From the NCBI RefSeq assembly GCF_042665255.1, contig NZ_JBHTCD010000055.1: DNA of 16,971 nt. One strand, 5' to 3'. This document shows, piece by piece, positions 1 to 6,744 of the stretch. Within the stretch, counting starts at the first letter, position 1. Each line of letters starts with the position of its first letter. The DNA comes from Insolitispirillum peregrinum. GTDB taxonomy: Bacteria; Pseudomonadota; Alphaproteobacteria; Rhodospirillales; Rhodospirillaceae. Both the position numbers and the translations under genes were made by a program. A model generated the notes under the pieces. That model was not told where the DNA came from and did not search any database. It was given only the letters and a program-made list of their open reading frames with translations.

Positions 1-125
1 GCTTTTTCAACAAACTCAAGAACTGGCGTCGGATCTCTACCCGATACGACAAGACAGCAGATTCATTTCTCGGCTTTGTATGTCTCGTATCTGCCAAACT
101 ATGGATACCCTTTGTCAACAGAACC
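1..125 (+). mobile_element. IS5-family insertion sequence, right end (partial)
   Basis: This is the 3' end of an insertion sequence that enters from outside the window. The terminal sequence, read inward from position 125, starts GGTTCTGTTGACAAAGGG and lies at the end of the transposase gene, as in IS5-family elements. The following TA (126-127) is a plausible target duplication. The other end is not in the window, so the inverted repeat cannot be confirmed. Confidence 0.7.
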
Positions 126-128
126 TAA
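3..128 (+). CDS. IS5-family transposase, C-terminal fragment
   Basis: The reading frame is open from the window start to TAA at 126-128, 41 residues. It begins FFNKLKNWRRISTRYDKTAD, the conserved C-terminal block of IS5-family DDE transposases (consensus around FxxLKxxRxIATRYDKxxxxF), which follows the last catalytic acidic residue. The stop codon seems to be completed by target DNA: the element probably ends at 125 and TAA uses the adjoining TA plus one host base. The 5' part is outside the window, so it cannot be said whether the transposase is intact. Its sequence differs from the transposase at the other end of the window, so these are two distinct elements. Confidence 0.85.
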   Translation, partial: FFNKLKNWRRISTRYDKTADSFLGFVCLVSAKLWIPFVNRT

Positions 129-1045
129 TGCACCGTGCGCGGACGCAGGAGAGAGGCCGCCCGTGCAGCCTCGATGGACAACAGGCGCGGTTCCAGCCCC
201 TCCCCCCCATAAGGGAGCAATCGCGCCACCTGAACCAGATCATCCGCCGGGGATGCAGGCAGCAGGTTCCGTTCCAGCAACGCCAGTTCAACCAGCACAT
301 CGGTCTGGCTGACCATGTCATGACAGCGGGCATACAACGCACTCGCCCGCCGTAATGCCACCATCGCGGCCTCGCGGGTTTCCGTCGCCCGCAGGACACT
401 GCCCAGCGCTGCCAGAGTATGGGCCTGATGCTGAATGTCGCCACAGGATTCATACAGTCCCAGCGCCTGCTCCAGAACAGTCCGGGCATCCTGCAACTGG
501 CCGGATGCATTATGCAATGCAGCCAGATGACGCAAGGTATGAGCCTGTCCGACGCCATCCTTCATCCGGCCATACAGCCCCAGAGCCACGTGCAATGTTT
601 CACAGGCCAGGTCATCATGCCCCATCAGGCGTTCCAGCCGGGCCAGATGACACAGGGTGGCGGCCTCACCAGCCCGGTCACGCTGGCGGGTAAACAGCTC
701 CAGCGCCTGATGGCACAAGACTTCGGCATCGTCATAGGCTTGCCGGGCTTCGGCGACACGGGCCAGCCCCAGCAGGGCATGGGCCTGATGATGTGGTTGC
801 CCATGGTCATGCAACAGCTCGCGGGCACTGGAAAAATTCATCCAGGCCCCTTGCAGGCGCACATCCGCCAGTTCCAGATCCCCCAGCATCAACAGTGCCC
901 ATGCTTCGCCACAGGGGTCATCGTCATGGTGAAAATGATGCCGGGCAAAATCTGCCTTGGACCATGCCTGATCCGTCTCCCCCCGCAGCCACAGGCCTTC
1001 TGCCTCGCTCATCGCCGTTTCGGCAAAGGATCGTTGGGTGCGCAT
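125..1045 (-). CDS. Tetratricopeptide-repeat protein, probably C-terminally truncated by an IS
   Basis: The 306-residue protein consists almost entirely of about six helical repeats of roughly 40 residues with TPR character. Each has an A/G-rich first helix (for example QAHALLGLARVAEA, AATLCHLARLERL, AHTLRHLAALHNA) and a second helix ending in ALxLY or ALELF. Such arrays are protein-interaction scaffolds; no enzymatic or DNA-binding domain and no signal peptide is visible, so it is probably cytoplasmic. The start is well supported: AGGAGGT (1056-1050 on the minus strand) lies 4 nt upstream of the ATG. The stop codon TAG at 127-125 uses the terminal base of the neighbouring insertion sequence, so the native protein was probably longer. 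The partner and function are not recognisable. It is divergent from the diguanylate cyclase gene. Confidence 0.75.
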   Translation of the reverse strand: MRTQRSFAETAMSEAEGLWLRGETDQAWSKADFARHHFHHDDDPCGEAWALLMLGDLELADVRLQGAWMNFSSARELLHDHGQPHHQAHALLGLARVAEARQAYDDAEVLCHQALELFTRQRDRAGEAATLCHLARLERLMGHDDLACETLHVALGLYGRMKDGVGQAHTLRHLAALHNASGQLQDARTVLEQALGLYESCGDIQHQAHTLAALGSVLRATETREAAMVALRRASALYARCHDMVSQTDVLVELALLERNLLPASPADDLVQVARLLPYGGEGLEPRLLSIEAARAASLLRPRTVH

Positions 1046-1249
1046 GATGACCTCCTGGCGCCTGCTGGTCCGGGCTGGTTCTGCCCCACCTCTCTGGTCC
1101 GATCATTGGACGCCTTTCAGGGGCCGCTTTCTGTGACGACACAGAGACAGAACGGCGCTCTTTAGTGGTTTTTTCGGGAAAAAGGTGTACTTATGAGCCT
1201 GTCTTAAGGGAACTTCGGGGCAGCGATCCCAGATGGTGGAACAACGACA
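1046..1249. promoter_or_regulatory. Divergent intergenic region between TPR gene and diguanylate cyclase
   Basis: These 204 bases separate two divergent starts and must hold both promoters. The minus-strand Shine-Dalgarno AGGAGGT for the TPR gene is at 1050-1056. A 14-bp inverted repeat, TTTTTCGGGAAAAA, lies at 1170-1183 and could be an operator or a small hairpin. No convincing -35/-10 pair was found for either gene. Confidence 0.3.
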
Positions 1250-2305
1250 ATGGCATTCGCGCCGAGATCCATGAACCGTACACGATCCATCGCCTTGCAG
1301 GCCTTCACACGAATGCAGGAATTGGGTGTCACCCCGACTCCCGAGAACTATGCAACGTGGTTTGCCTATTACAGTGGCAGCAACCCCGAGCTGAGCGCCG
1401 AGGTTGACCGTCTGGATCTGTCGGGGATGCTGACGGCAGAAAATACCGCCCGCCTGCATGACGATTTTCTCGGCATGGCGCAGGAACGTCGCGGCCTGCA
1501 AGATATTTCGATGAAAATCGAAGAGGCAATGCGCAGCCTGATCGAACAGGTCAATCAGGTCGAACGCGGAGCCCAGGACTATGGCAACGCCCTGAACAGC
1601 CTGTCCGGGGAACTGAACACCCATGACACCGACAGCGTCAACAGCCTGATCGCCATGGTCATCGGGGAAACCGAACGCATGGCCCTGATGAACCGGGACC
1701 TGGAAGAACGGCTGGCACAATCAGCCTCGGAAATTTCCCGCCTGCGCACCGATCTGCAAACGGTTCGGGTCGAGGCCACCACCGATGGCCTGACCGGGCT
1801 GGCCAACCGCAAGGCCTTTGATCAGGACATCCAGACGCAGATCGAGGATGCCGCCCGTCAGGGCTATCCGCTGTCCCTGCTGATCCTCGACATTGACCAC
1901 TTCAAGACATTCAACGACACCCACGGCCACCAGACGGGGGATCAGGTGCTGCGACTGGTCGCACGGACCGTGCAGTCTGTCCTGCCTCCGCACTGCACCG
2001 CCGCCCGTCTGGGCGGCGAGGAGTTTTGCGTTCTGGCCCCCCGCTTCCCCCTCGGGCACGCCTGTCAGATCGGAGAAAGCATCCGCAAGGCGGTCGGGTC
2101 AAAGGTTCTGAAAAACCGCAAGACCGGCGAAGCCCTCGGTCTGGTCACCCTGTCTGTCGGCGTTGCCACCCATGTTTTCGGGGAAACCTCCAGCCAGTTG
2201 ATCGAGCGCGCCGACGAGGCCCTGTACCTCGCCAAGCACACGGGCCGCAACCGTGTCTGTAGCCAGACCGACCTGCGCCCATCCTCTTTGCAGGCCGGAG
2301 CATAA
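1250..2305 (+). CDS. Diguanylate cyclase (GGDEF domain)
   Basis: The 351-residue protein is predicted to make cyclic di-GMP from two GTP. The C-terminal GGDEF domain (about 175-340) shows DGLTGLANR at 179-187, the metal/nucleotide segment DIDHFKTFND at 214-223, the active-site variant GGEEF at 255-259, and the family's closing SVGVA and ADEALYLAK motifs, so catalysis is expected. The RxxD inhibitory I-site that often precedes the active site is absent: the matching stretch reads PHCTAARL. The N-terminal 60 residues (FTRMQELGVTPTPENYATWF) form a helical domain seen in other alphaproteobacterial cyclases. Residues 60-175 look coiled-coil and probably dimerise the protein. No transmembrane segment is visible, so it is cytoplasmic. 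The start at 1250 has only a weak GGTGGA upstream; Met8 is a possible alternative. No EAL or HD-GYP partner is nearby. Confidence 0.92.
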   Translation: MAFAPRSMNRTRSIALQAFTRMQELGVTPTPENYATWFAYYSGSNPELSAEVDRLDLSGMLTAENTARLHDDFLGMAQERRGLQDISMKIEEAMRSLIEQVNQVERGAQDYGNALNSLSGELNTHDTDSVNSLIAMVIGETERMALMNRDLEERLAQSASEISRLRTDLQTVRVEATTDGLTGLANRKAFDQDIQTQIEDAARQGYPLSLLILDIDHFKTFNDTHGHQTGDQVLRLVARTVQSVLPPHCTAARLGGEEFCVLAPRFPLGHACQIGESIRKAVGSKVLKNRKTGEALGLVTLSVGVATHVFGETSSQLIERADEALYLAKHTGRNRVCSQTDLRPSSLQAGA

Positions 2306-2319
2306 CAGCTGCCCCCGCA

Positions 2320-2341
2320 CTGCCGCGTTACCCTGCGGCAG
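2320..2341. terminator. Hairpin between convergent genes
   Basis: CTGCCGC (2320-2326) pairs perfectly with GCGGCAG (2335-2341) around an 8-nt loop. It sits 14 nt after the diguanylate cyclase stop and overlaps the last codons and stop of the convergent MFS gene. There is no T-tract, so it is a possible bidirectional terminator or 3'-end stabiliser rather than a textbook intrinsic terminator. Confidence 0.4.
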
Positions 2342-3761
2342 CATCCGTGGGCTTTTCGATGAAATGATCCCCTGCCCCCCTGGGCAGCCTCAGCAGGTCA
2401 AACACCCCCAGAACGCCAACACCAGCCGTCAGCAGAAACGCCGCCCGATAAGCGATACCGTCACCGGTCAGCATGCCTTGACCTGCCAGCATCCCGCCCA
2501 ACCGGACACCGATGGCCCCCAGCGTAATCCCTGCGGCCATCGCAATCTGTGACAAGGTGTTGAACAGCCCGTTGGCATCGGCCATCTGCTGTTTTTCCAC
2601 ATCGGCAAAAGCAATCGTGCCCAGCGCGGTAAACTGCATCGATCGGGTCATCCCATTGAGGAACAGCACCAGCAGCAGAACCACCAAAGGCGTGTCCGGG
2701 GTCAGGATAGCGCAGGCTGCCAGACAGGCGGCGGCCAACAGGCTGTTGGCAATCAGCACCGGGCGATAGCCAAAGCGGCGCAGAACCGGCGTGGTAACAC
2801 TTTTCATCGCAAAGTTGCCGGCAAAGACCACCAGCAGCAACAGGCCGGAATGGAACGGGCTGTAGCCGAAACCGACCTGAAACAGCAACGGCAACAGGAA
2901 CGGCGCACTGCCAATGGCCATGCGGGAAATGGACCCGCCGACCATGGCCGCCCGAAAGGTCGCAATGCGGAACGGGGCCAGTGTCAGCATCGGCGCAGAA
3001 GCCCGCCGCAGGTGACGCAGGGCCAGCCACCCCATCAGCAGCCCCCCGCCAATCAGCGCCAGATTGACCGCCGTCACTGCGGCGGCCAGCCGTTCCAGAC
3101 CGCTCAGGACGGCAAAAGTGGCCGTCCCGCACAGCACAAAGCCCCGCCAGTCAAAGGGCTGCCGGGCCTCGGGCTGGATGCGCGGCACCAGAAACAGGGC
3201 AGCCACAAAGGCGATCAGCCCCAGCGGAACATTCAAAAAGAAAATCCAGTGCCACCCGGCATGGGTGGTGATAAATCCCCCCAGCGGCGGCCCGATCACC
3301 GGTGCGGCCAGCGCGGGCCAGACCAGACTGGACATCGCCCCCATCAGCTTGTCCTGCGGCGTATAGCGCAAGATCAGCAGCCGCCCGACCGGAACCATCA
3401 TTGCCCCGCTGGCGCCTTGCAGGATACGCAGCGCGATGAAGGTTGGCAAATCGCTACTCAGGCCGCACAGGGCCGAAGACAGGGTAAACAGCGCAATCGC
3501 CGAGGTAAAAATCAGTCGCGGCCCGAAACGGTCGGCAAACCAGCCGCTGACCGGAATCAGCACCCCCAGCGCCAGCAGATAGGCACTGATCCCGACATTC
3601 AGCTCCACCGCCGACAGCCCGAACGACTTTGCCATTTCAGGCAGGGCGGTGGCGATGATGGTTCCATCCAGCACTTCCATGAACAGCGAACCGGTGACGA
3701 GGAACGTCACCAGCCGCAGACGGAATGCTGTCAGACCATCGGCCTGCTTATTCTGTAACAT
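2328..3761 (-). CDS. MFS multidrug-type exporter, DHA2 (EmrB/QacA) family
   Basis: The 477-residue inner-membrane protein has about 14 hydrophobic segments, the DHA2 number, and a length usual for drug:H+ antiporters. Motif A is visible as GWFADRFGPR between helices 2 and 3, and RILQGASGAMMVPVGR and the family signature GPPLGGFITTHAGWHWIFF ending in NVPLG follow. The substrate cannot be read from sequence; drugs, solvents or electrophiles are typical. The start chosen is ATG at 3761, which overlaps the end of the xenA-like gene by 14 nt and implies translational coupling. An in-frame ATG at 3797 would add 12 residues but has no ribosome binding site. The pairing with a flavoprotein reductase and a divergent AraC regulator suggests a detoxification role (inference). 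Confidence 0.88.
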   Translation of the reverse strand: MLQNKQADGLTAFRLRLVTFLVTGSLFMEVLDGTIIATALPEMAKSFGLSAVELNVGISAYLLALGVLIPVSGWFADRFGPRLIFTSAIALFTLSSALCGLSSDLPTFIALRILQGASGAMMVPVGRLLILRYTPQDKLMGAMSSLVWPALAAPVIGPPLGGFITTHAGWHWIFFLNVPLGLIAFVAALFLVPRIQPEARQPFDWRGFVLCGTATFAVLSGLERLAAAVTAVNLALIGGGLLMGWLALRHLRRASAPMLTLAPFRIATFRAAMVGGSISRMAIGSAPFLLPLLFQVGFGYSPFHSGLLLLVVFAGNFAMKSVTTPVLRRFGYRPVLIANSLLAAACLAACAILTPDTPLVVLLLVLFLNGMTRSMQFTALGTIAFADVEKQQMADANGLFNTLSQIAMAAGITLGAIGVRLGGMLAGQGMLTGDGIAYRAAFLLTAGVGVLGVFDLLRLPRGAGDHFIEKPTDAAAG

Positions 3762-4863
3762 TCGCCGACCCACGATAGCGGGACAGCCAGTGCGCATAGG
3801 GGGCGGGCATCACCCATGCCGGATTCTGCTCTTTCAGCTTTTGGGCCAGCACATAGGGATAATGCGGATTGGCGAGGTGGGCCCGCCCGATCATCACCAG
3901 ATCCATCTGCTGCTCGGCAATCACCCGTTCAGCGATTTCGGCGCTGTCCATTGACCACGACGACGCCACCGGAATGGCAGCTTCGCGGCGCACCCGCTCG
4001 GCAATCGGGGCGAGGAACGCCGGGGTCGCCCACGGAATTTGAGCGTCCGGGATGCCGAAATTGACGCTGACGTTCAGCAGATCCAGACCGTTTTCACGGA
4101 ACAGGCGGGTCAGGTCGATCGATTCCGCCAGGGTTTCTTCATCGCGGCCATCATATTCGATCACCCCGAAGCGCGCCGTCAGCGGCAGGTTTTCCGGCCA
4201 CACCGCCCGCACGGCGGCCAGCGTTTCCAGCAGGAACCGGCTGCGCCCGGCAAAGTCGCCGCCATAGGCATCATCGCGGGTGTTGCTGTGCGGCGAAAAG
4301 AAGCTCTGCGCCAGATAGCCATGGGCAAAGTGCAGCTCCAGCCACTCGAACCCCGCCGCCAGTGCGCGTCGGGCGGCAGCCACGAAATCGGCCTTGACGC
4401 GGGCAATGTCGTCCAGTGTCATCGCCTTGGGAACCTTCGGCAGATTGGCCCCAAAGGCAATCGCCGACGGAGCCAGGGTATCCCAGCCGCGCGGATCATC
4501 CGCCGGGATATGGTCATCGCCATCCCACGGACGGTTGGCACTGGCCTTGCGCCCGGCGTGGGCAATCTGGATGCCCGGCACGGCCCCGGCGGCCTTGATG
4601 CCACGGGCAATGCGCGCCATGCCCTCGGCCTGCGCATCAGTCCACAAACCGGTGCAGGACGGGGAAATCCGTCCTTCGGGGGAAACGGCCGTCGCTTCGA
4701 CAATCACCAGACCAGCCCCGCCCCGTGCCATACCGGTGTAATGGGCTTCGTGCCAGTCGGTGGTCAGGCCATCAACGGCGCTGTACTGGCACATCGGCGG
4801 AACGGCAATCCGGTTCCGCAGGGTGACGTCTTTGAGGGAAAAGGGAGAAAACAGGGCTGACAT
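3748..4863 (-). CDS. xenA: NADH:flavin oxidoreductase, Old Yellow Enzyme family, XenA-like
   Basis: The 371-residue FMN enzyme is predicted to reduce activated C=C bonds of enones and nitro or nitrate ester xenobiotics using NAD(P)H. From memory it closely resembles Pseudomonas putida xenobiotic reductase A over its whole length. The key positions are present: Cys25 in PPMCQYSA (redox-tuning Cys of the YqjM/XenA class), HAGRKAS at 102-108, the substrate-anchoring His178 and His181 in ELHFAHGYL, and Trp303, near XenA Trp302. GRAHLANPHYPYVLA near the C-terminus is the phosphate-binding end of the TIM barrel. It is cytoplasmic. GGAAGG lies 6 nt upstream of the ATG. It is first in a two-gene unit with the overlapping MFS gene and divergent from an AraC regulator. 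The family call is very sure; the exact XenA orthology is less so. Confidence 0.9.
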   Translation of the reverse strand: MSALFSPFSLKDVTLRNRIAVPPMCQYSAVDGLTTDWHEAHYTGMARGGAGLVIVEATAVSPEGRISPSCTGLWTDAQAEGMARIARGIKAAGAVPGIQIAHAGRKASANRPWDGDDHIPADDPRGWDTLAPSAIAFGANLPKVPKAMTLDDIARVKADFVAAARRALAAGFEWLELHFAHGYLAQSFFSPHSNTRDDAYGGDFAGRSRFLLETLAAVRAVWPENLPLTARFGVIEYDGRDEETLAESIDLTRLFRENGLDLLNVSVNFGIPDAQIPWATPAFLAPIAERVRREAAIPVASSWSMDSAEIAERVIAEQQMDLVMIGRAHLANPHYPYVLAQKLKEQNPAWVMPAPYAHWLSRYRGSANVTE

Positions 4864-5081
4864 GGCACGCCTTCCAGCAATGGGCCGAAACAGGTGGAGA
4901 CTTAGGGAGTGTTCCGCAAAGCCTCAAGGGTCAACAGGGCAGCCTTTTCTGAGGAGGCCGGAAACCGATACTGCCGGAGCCTGTGAGACAAGCCGGTAAC
5001 GCCGGTACCAGTGACAATCGAGGATGCCATGATATAAACAGCAAACCCTCATCAAAGATAACAGGCACCAGACCGCACGCC
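4864..5081. promoter_or_regulatory. Divergent control region between xenA-like gene and AraC regulator
   Basis: These 218 bases lie between the divergent xenA-like/MFS pair and the AraC-type gene, the usual place for an AraC-family operator. The xenA-like Shine-Dalgarno GGAAGG is at 4875-4870 (minus). A -35-like TTGACC lies at 4934-4929 (minus), but no good -10 was found at normal spacing. Clear direct-repeat operator half-sites were not recognised. Confidence 0.35.
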
Positions 5082-5900
5082 ATGACGCCTCCTGTTCCTG
5101 TACCCTCGCCGGACACCCCCAACCATGGCGTGCGCGTCCTGCCGATCACCCAGGCAACGGCAGCGACCTTCCCCGATCTGTTCATCCAGTTGACCTTTTT
5201 GTGTTTCGTCCGGACCGGCAGCAAACGCATCCTCTGTCCCCTGACCGGCGAGATGATCGCCAACGAAGGCGACCTGATCGTCTTTCCGTCAGGGTCGGTG
5301 GTGACGCTGGAAAACCGCCCGCTGATCAATGCCACCTATCGTGCGGATGGCGTGTACTTTCCCCACGACATGGTGCGGATGATTTTCCCTGAAAGCAGAG
5401 TGGACAGCGAGCCACCGGGGATCCAGATCATCCGGGCCGATCCCCTGCGCCCGCTGGAGCTGTTGACGCTGATTGAGGAAACACTGGGCAACGCCACCCT
5501 GCCGCCACCCATCCGCCAGCACCGCCTGCTCGAACCGCTGATCTGGCTGCGCCATCATGGCATCCGCCTGTCGGTGCAGGATGAAGACAGCCCGCTGGCC
5601 CGCTTGCGCTCCCTGATCGAGAGCGACCTTGAGCGGCCATGGCGAGCGATGGACGCCGCCCGACACTTTGCGATGAGCGAGCCAACCTTTCGCCGCTGGC
5701 TGGCCAGATCGGGCTACAGCTTCGCCAGGGTGCTCCATCATACCCGGCTCGAGAACGGTCTGGCCCTGCTGCAAAACACCCGCACGCCCATCGCGCAGGT
5801 CGCACTGGAATGCGGCTTCAAAACCCCCTCGCACTTTTCGGATTCGTTCAAAAAGAGATTTGGCCTGAAGCCCACCGCTATCCGCTCACCGGCGGAATGA
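5082..5900 (+). CDS. AraC-family transcriptional regulator
   Basis: The 272-residue protein has a C-terminal double helix-turn-helix DNA-binding domain of AraC type (about 170-270). The first HTH is near 188-211 (AARHFAMSEPTFRRWLARSG) and the second near 236-260, ending in the family signature CGFKTPSHFSDSFKKRFGLKP. The N-terminal half (about 15-120) looks like a small beta-rich effector domain (GEMIANEGDLIVFPSGSVV); no ligand is suggested. ATG 5082 was chosen because residues before it in the longer frame (from 4983) are low-complexity and not family-like. No strong Shine-Dalgarno is visible, so the start is uncertain. Divergence from the xenA-like/MFS pair suggests that it regulates that pair and perhaps itself. 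Confidence 0.85.
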   Translation: MTPPVPVPSPDTPNHGVRVLPITQATAATFPDLFIQLTFLCFVRTGSKRILCPLTGEMIANEGDLIVFPSGSVVTLENRPLINATYRADGVYFPHDMVRMIFPESRVDSEPPGIQIIRADPLRPLELLTLIEETLGNATLPPPIRQHRLLEPLIWLRHHGIRLSVQDEDSPLARLRSLIESDLERPWRAMDAARHFAMSEPTFRRWLARSGYSFARVLHHTRLENGLALLQNTRTPIAQVALECGFKTPSHFSDSFKKRFGLKPTAIRSPAE

Positions 5901-5995
5901 TCGTTTTTCGACAGTTTTTGAGCGAAGACCGGAAGCGGGGTGTCCGGTAGGGCCGTATGCTCAGGCCATCACGGATCACACAGAGGAAGACCATC

Positions 5996-6544
5996 ATGCG
6001 TGTTACATCTGTCGTTGTCGGCCTGGCCCTTGCTGGCGCGCTTGCCACCCCGGCCATCGCGCAGGACTTCAAACTGACCAGCCCGTCTGTCGCCGAGGGC
6101 GCTCCGTTGTCCCCGGCTCAGGTCTTCAAGGGCTTTGGCTGCGACGGCGGCAATACCTCGCCGCACCTGTCGTGGAGCAATGCCCCCACAGGCACCAAAA
6201 GCTTTGCCGTCACCGCCTATGATCCCGATGCCCCGACCGGCTCTGGCTGGTGGCACTGGAACGTGGTGAACATCCCGGCCACCGTTTCCGAATTGGCCGC
6301 CGGGGCCAGCGGCTCACAGGCTGTGCCCGCCGGAGCCAGCGAGTTGAAAAATGACTACGGCGTCGCCGGGTTCGGCGGGGCTTGCCCGCCCCCCGGCGAA
6401 GTCCACCGCTATGTGTTCACCGTCTATGCTCTGGGGGTCGAAAAGCTCGATCTGCCGCAGGATGCCAGCAATGCGCTGGCGGGCTTCATGGTTCGGGCCA
6501 ACAGCATCGGCAAGGCAAGCATCACGGCGGTTTACACCCGCTGA
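5996..6544 (+). CDS. Secreted YbhB/YbcL-type phosphatidylethanolamine-binding protein (PEBP/RKIP family)
   Basis: The 182-residue protein starts with a clear signal peptide (MRVTSVVVGLALAGALATPAIA, cleavage predicted after residue 22), so the mature protein is probably periplasmic. The PEBP fold motifs are present: GCDGGNTSPHLSWSNAP at 48-64, the central ligand-site motif AYDPDAPTGSGWWHWNVVNIP at 74-94, and DYGVAGFGGACPPPGEVHRYVF at 120-141. Bacterial members bind small anionic or phospholipid head groups; their physiological role is poorly known. AGAGGAAG at 5982-5989 is 6 nt before the ATG and sets the start, ruling out the longer frame from 5957. It stands alone downstream of the AraC gene and is followed by a strong hairpin terminator. 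Confidence 0.9.
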   Translation: MRVTSVVVGLALAGALATPAIAQDFKLTSPSVAEGAPLSPAQVFKGFGCDGGNTSPHLSWSNAPTGTKSFAVTAYDPDAPTGSGWWHWNVVNIPATVSELAAGASGSQAVPAGASELKNDYGVAGFGGACPPPGEVHRYVFTVYALGVEKLDLPQDASNALAGFMVRANSIGKASITAVYTR

Positions 6545-6580
6545 GGCCCTGTGCGGCACGGCGGAGAGGAGGGAAGGATT

Positions 6581-6628
6581 GTGGAGCGCTGCTCCACACC
6601 TCGCTGGGGCCTTCAGGCCCCAGGCCCC
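6581..6628 (+). repeat. 48-nt double-hairpin element, copy 1
   Basis: GTGGAGC pairs with GCTCCAC around a GCT loop (6581-6597), then ACCTCG, then CTGGGGCC pairs with GGCCCCAG around TTCA (6604-6623), then GCCCC. The same 48-nt element recurs at 7887-7934 (minus orientation) and 16441-16488, each time 36 to 70 nt downstream of a gene's stop and in that gene's direction. This copy follows the PEBP gene and lies between it and the trailer end of array 1. Confidence 0.85.
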
Positions 6629-6635
6629 GTTTTTT
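6604..6635 (+). terminator. Intrinsic terminator of the PEBP gene (part of the 48-nt element)
   Basis: A perfect 8-bp GC-rich stem (CTGGGGCC, loop TTCA, GGCCCCAG) is followed by GCCCCG and a run of six T at 6630-6635. This fits a rho-independent terminator for the upstream PEBP gene. Read on the other strand, the hairpins could also stop the array 1 transcript. Confidence 0.65.
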
Positions 6636-6679
6636 CAGGTATCAGAGGGTGGGTGGGCATGCGCCCCCTTCCAGCAGGG

Positions 6680-6710
6680 GCGGACAGCCCTACTGGCGTG
6701 AGGGGGCAAC
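6680..6710 (-). repeat. Degenerate terminal CRISPR repeat of array 1
   Basis: The last 14 bases, CGTGAGGGGGCAAC at 6697-6710, match the repeat end CGTGAGGGGGCGAC with one mismatch, while the other half (6680-6696) has decayed. The distance to the first perfect repeat leaves 34 nt (6711-6744), a normal spacer length. It lies at the leader-distal end, where terminal repeats usually decay. The repeat's internal stem is lost. Confidence 0.6.
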
Positions 6711-6744
6711 GCACGCGGTCAAAGAGACCGCAAAATTTTCCGTT

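Noticed and set aside
1194..1212. GAGCCTGTCTTAAGGGAA upstream of the diguanylate cyclase looks like an IS5/IS1031-type inverted-repeat tip.
   Set aside because: No matching inverted copy or transposase remnant is nearby, and the similarity is only to the general GAGCCTG tip.
6680..6744. The decayed repeat plus spacer as a CreA-like regulatory RNA guarding the cas operon.
   Set aside because: No match of the spacer to the cas3 promoter region was found by eye, there is no adjacent toxin RNA candidate, and the location at the trailer fits simple repeat decay.
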